Positions 62,753-64,000 of a stretch of 64,000 nucleotides of DNA are shown here, piece after piece. Made by a program: the position numbers and the translations under genes. Location of the stretch: assembly GCF_025995235.1 (NCBI RefSeq), contig NZ_BAPT01000040.1:62001-126000 (forward strand), written 5' to 3'. Every line of letters begins with the position of its first letter. Positions within the stretch are counted from its first letter, which is position 1. The notes under the pieces were generated by a model. It had not been told where the DNA came from. It saw only the letters and a program-made list of their open reading frames with translations, and did no database searches. Origin of the DNA: Ameyamaea chiangmaiensis. GTDB lineage: Bacteria; Pseudomonadota; Alphaproteobacteria; Acetobacterales; Acetobacteraceae.

Positions 62753-64000
62753 ATGGCAACCACCGATCACGCCACGGCGGACAGGACGGGAGCGCCGGGA
62801 CGGTCTTGGGCCGTCCTTCTCGGGCTGATCATCCCTGCCGCCGTGCTCATGTCGGTCGACAAACAGGCGATGGTGGTGCTCGCGCCGGAGATCCGGTCGG
62901 AATTTCATTTCACGATCGAGCAGACGACGCAGCTTCTGTCGATCGCCGTCGGTGCATACGCCCTGTTCCAGATACCGGCCGGGTGGCTGTGCGAGCGCTT
63001 CGGCGCCCGGATGATGCTCGGACTGTCTTGCGTGACATGGTCGATGGCGGTCCTGTTGCTGCCGCTCGGCGGGTCGTTTGCCGGGTTTGCGGTAGCCCGT
63101 ATTGCGATGGGGTTGTGTCAGTCGCCAGACTGGGCGGCGAGCATCATGATCATTCGCGAGCGCTTTCCCCTCGCGCTGCGGGCGAAGGCGAGCTCCGGCT
63201 TGCTGTCCGGACTGTATCTCGGCCTTGTCATCGGTGGTCCTCTCTGCGCCTCTCTCCTGTTGTGGTTCGGCACATGGCGGTGGTGCTTCGTGATTCTGGG
63301 GATGATCGGGTTCGCGCTGTCGGGGGCAATATTCTGGTCGTTCCGACAGGGCCTGCGTCCACCCCTGGTTCGCGAAGCCTCGACCTTGAAGGGTTTTGAC
63401 GGACGCCTTTTCCTGAAGCCGCAGTTTCTGGCGATCGGGTTCGCATATTTCTTCATGATGGGGATACAGAGCTTTTTTACCATCCTGATGCCGCTCTATC
63501 TCGTCGAGGTGCGGCACATGAACACCGCCAGCATGGGTAAGATGATCTCGGTTCCGTATTTCTTTCTCTACGGCGCTGTGATCATCATGGGCTTTGTCAG
63601 CGACGCGATCGTGCGACGCGCACCCACTGTCTGGTTCGCTCGCGTGCCGCTCGGCATTGTCGGCCTGATCGGCGCCGGGACATTTCAGGCGCTGTCGCTG
63701 TCGGCGACGTCAATTCCGGCCACGATCGCGTTCATGTCCGCCGCGATGTTCATGATCGGTATGGGACAGGTCTCGATCTGGACGACGGTCCAGGATCTTG
63801 GTCGTGACCATGCGGGCATCATCGTCGGGTGGACGCAATTGCTCGGCAACGGGGCTGGGGCTCTGGTGCCCGTGATAAGCGCCGCTCTGGTGCAGGGCAC
63901 GCACGGCGACTGGAGCATCATTCGCATGGTGATCGTCATCTGCGGTTTGTGCGGGACAATCGCCTTTCTTTTGACCAATCCGCAGCGGCCGATCGTCCTG
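62753..64000 (+). CDS. MFS transporter, partial (C-terminus outside window)
   Basis: 416 residues are visible, open at the end of the window. About eleven hydrophobic segments can be seen. The loop 2-3 motif is GWLCERFGARMMLG, of the G-x3-(D/E)-R-x-G type. SVDKQAMVVLAPEIRSEFH near helix 1 is like the ACS (anion:cation symporter) and related groups. ATG 62753 follows GGGAGGGAC at a good distance. It begins 37 bases after the receptor gene without a terminator, so the two are probably cotranscribed: outer membrane uptake followed by inner membrane uptake of the same compound. Confidence 0.93.
   Translation, partial: MATTDHATADRTGAPGRSWAVLLGLIIPAAVLMSVDKQAMVVLAPEIRSEFHFTIEQTTQLLSIAVGAYALFQIPAGWLCERFGARMMLGLSCVTWSMAVLLLPLGGSFAGFAVARIAMGLCQSPDWAASIMIIRERFPLALRAKASSGLLSGLYLGLVIGGPLCASLLLWFGTWRWCFVILGMIGFALSGAIFWSFRQGLRPPLVREASTLKGFDGRLFLKPQFLAIGFAYFFMMGIQSFFTILMPLYLVEVRHMNTASMGKMISVPYFFLYGAVIIMGFVSDAIVRRAPTVWFARVPLGIVGLIGAGTFQALSLSATSIPATIAFMSAAMFMIGMGQVSIWTTVQDLGRDHAGIIVGWTQLLGNGAGALVPVISAALVQGTHGDWSIIRMVIVICGLCGTIAFLLTNPQRPIVL

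Overview
The window is chromosomal DNA from a high-GC alphaproteobacterium. Gene content and order fit an acetic acid bacterium (Acetobacteraceae): acnA beside ccmAB, rimP-nusA-ylxR-infB-rbfA with truB-rpsO-pnp nearby, divergent rph/hrcA, and a tonB-exbB-exbD-exbD-TPR operon. The family is inferred from protein resemblance and synteny; no rRNA or tRNA gene is visible to confirm it. There is no phage, insertion sequence, CRISPR array or RNA gene that I can support.

Positions 1-13.3 kb hold a partial aroQ, rlpA, a YihY-type membrane protein, an ornithine/lysine decarboxylase overlapping a CopC-domain gene, a DmpA-type peptidase coupled to an APC permease, ccmAB, acnA, and an amino-acid ABC transporter whose binding protein and permease are fused. 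From 13.4 to 17.3 kb lie a LysR regulator and a three-gene unit of unknown function: two membrane-anchored proteins and a membrane-anchored ClpB-D2-like AAA+ ATPase. This unit is one of the two best candidates for an undescribed system.

From 17.4 to 40 kb the window is mostly information processing and envelope: rimP, nusA, ylxR, infB, rbfA, an Mla-type lipid transport operon on the other strand, truB, rpsO, pnp, a nitronate-monooxygenase-like protein with an extra cysteine cluster, rdgB-rph facing hrcA, an aldo/keto reductase, a class A PBP, and prfB with its programmed +1 frameshift. Several transcripts carry strong hairpins or terminators at or just before a gene start (11.0, 17.45, 28.4 and 30.9 kb), which suggests attenuation.

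From 40.6 to 49 kb are the TonB energising operon, a two-component system, a GST, a glycosyltransferase and a decayed TonB-dependent siderophore receptor. From 49.8 to 59 kb a minus-strand operon of seven genes encodes a GlpA-like flavoprotein, an FAD/NAD(P) oxidoreductase, an FGGY kinase, a DeoR repressor, a class III aminotransferase, a cytosolic gamma-glutamyltransferase and a 2-hydroxyacid dehydrogenase. A LysR regulator follows, then a divergent TonB-dependent receptor and an MFS transporter that runs off the window. Together these look like uptake plus catabolism of one unidentified compound, probably a nitrogen-containing polyol or gamma-glutamyl conjugate; the substrate is speculation.
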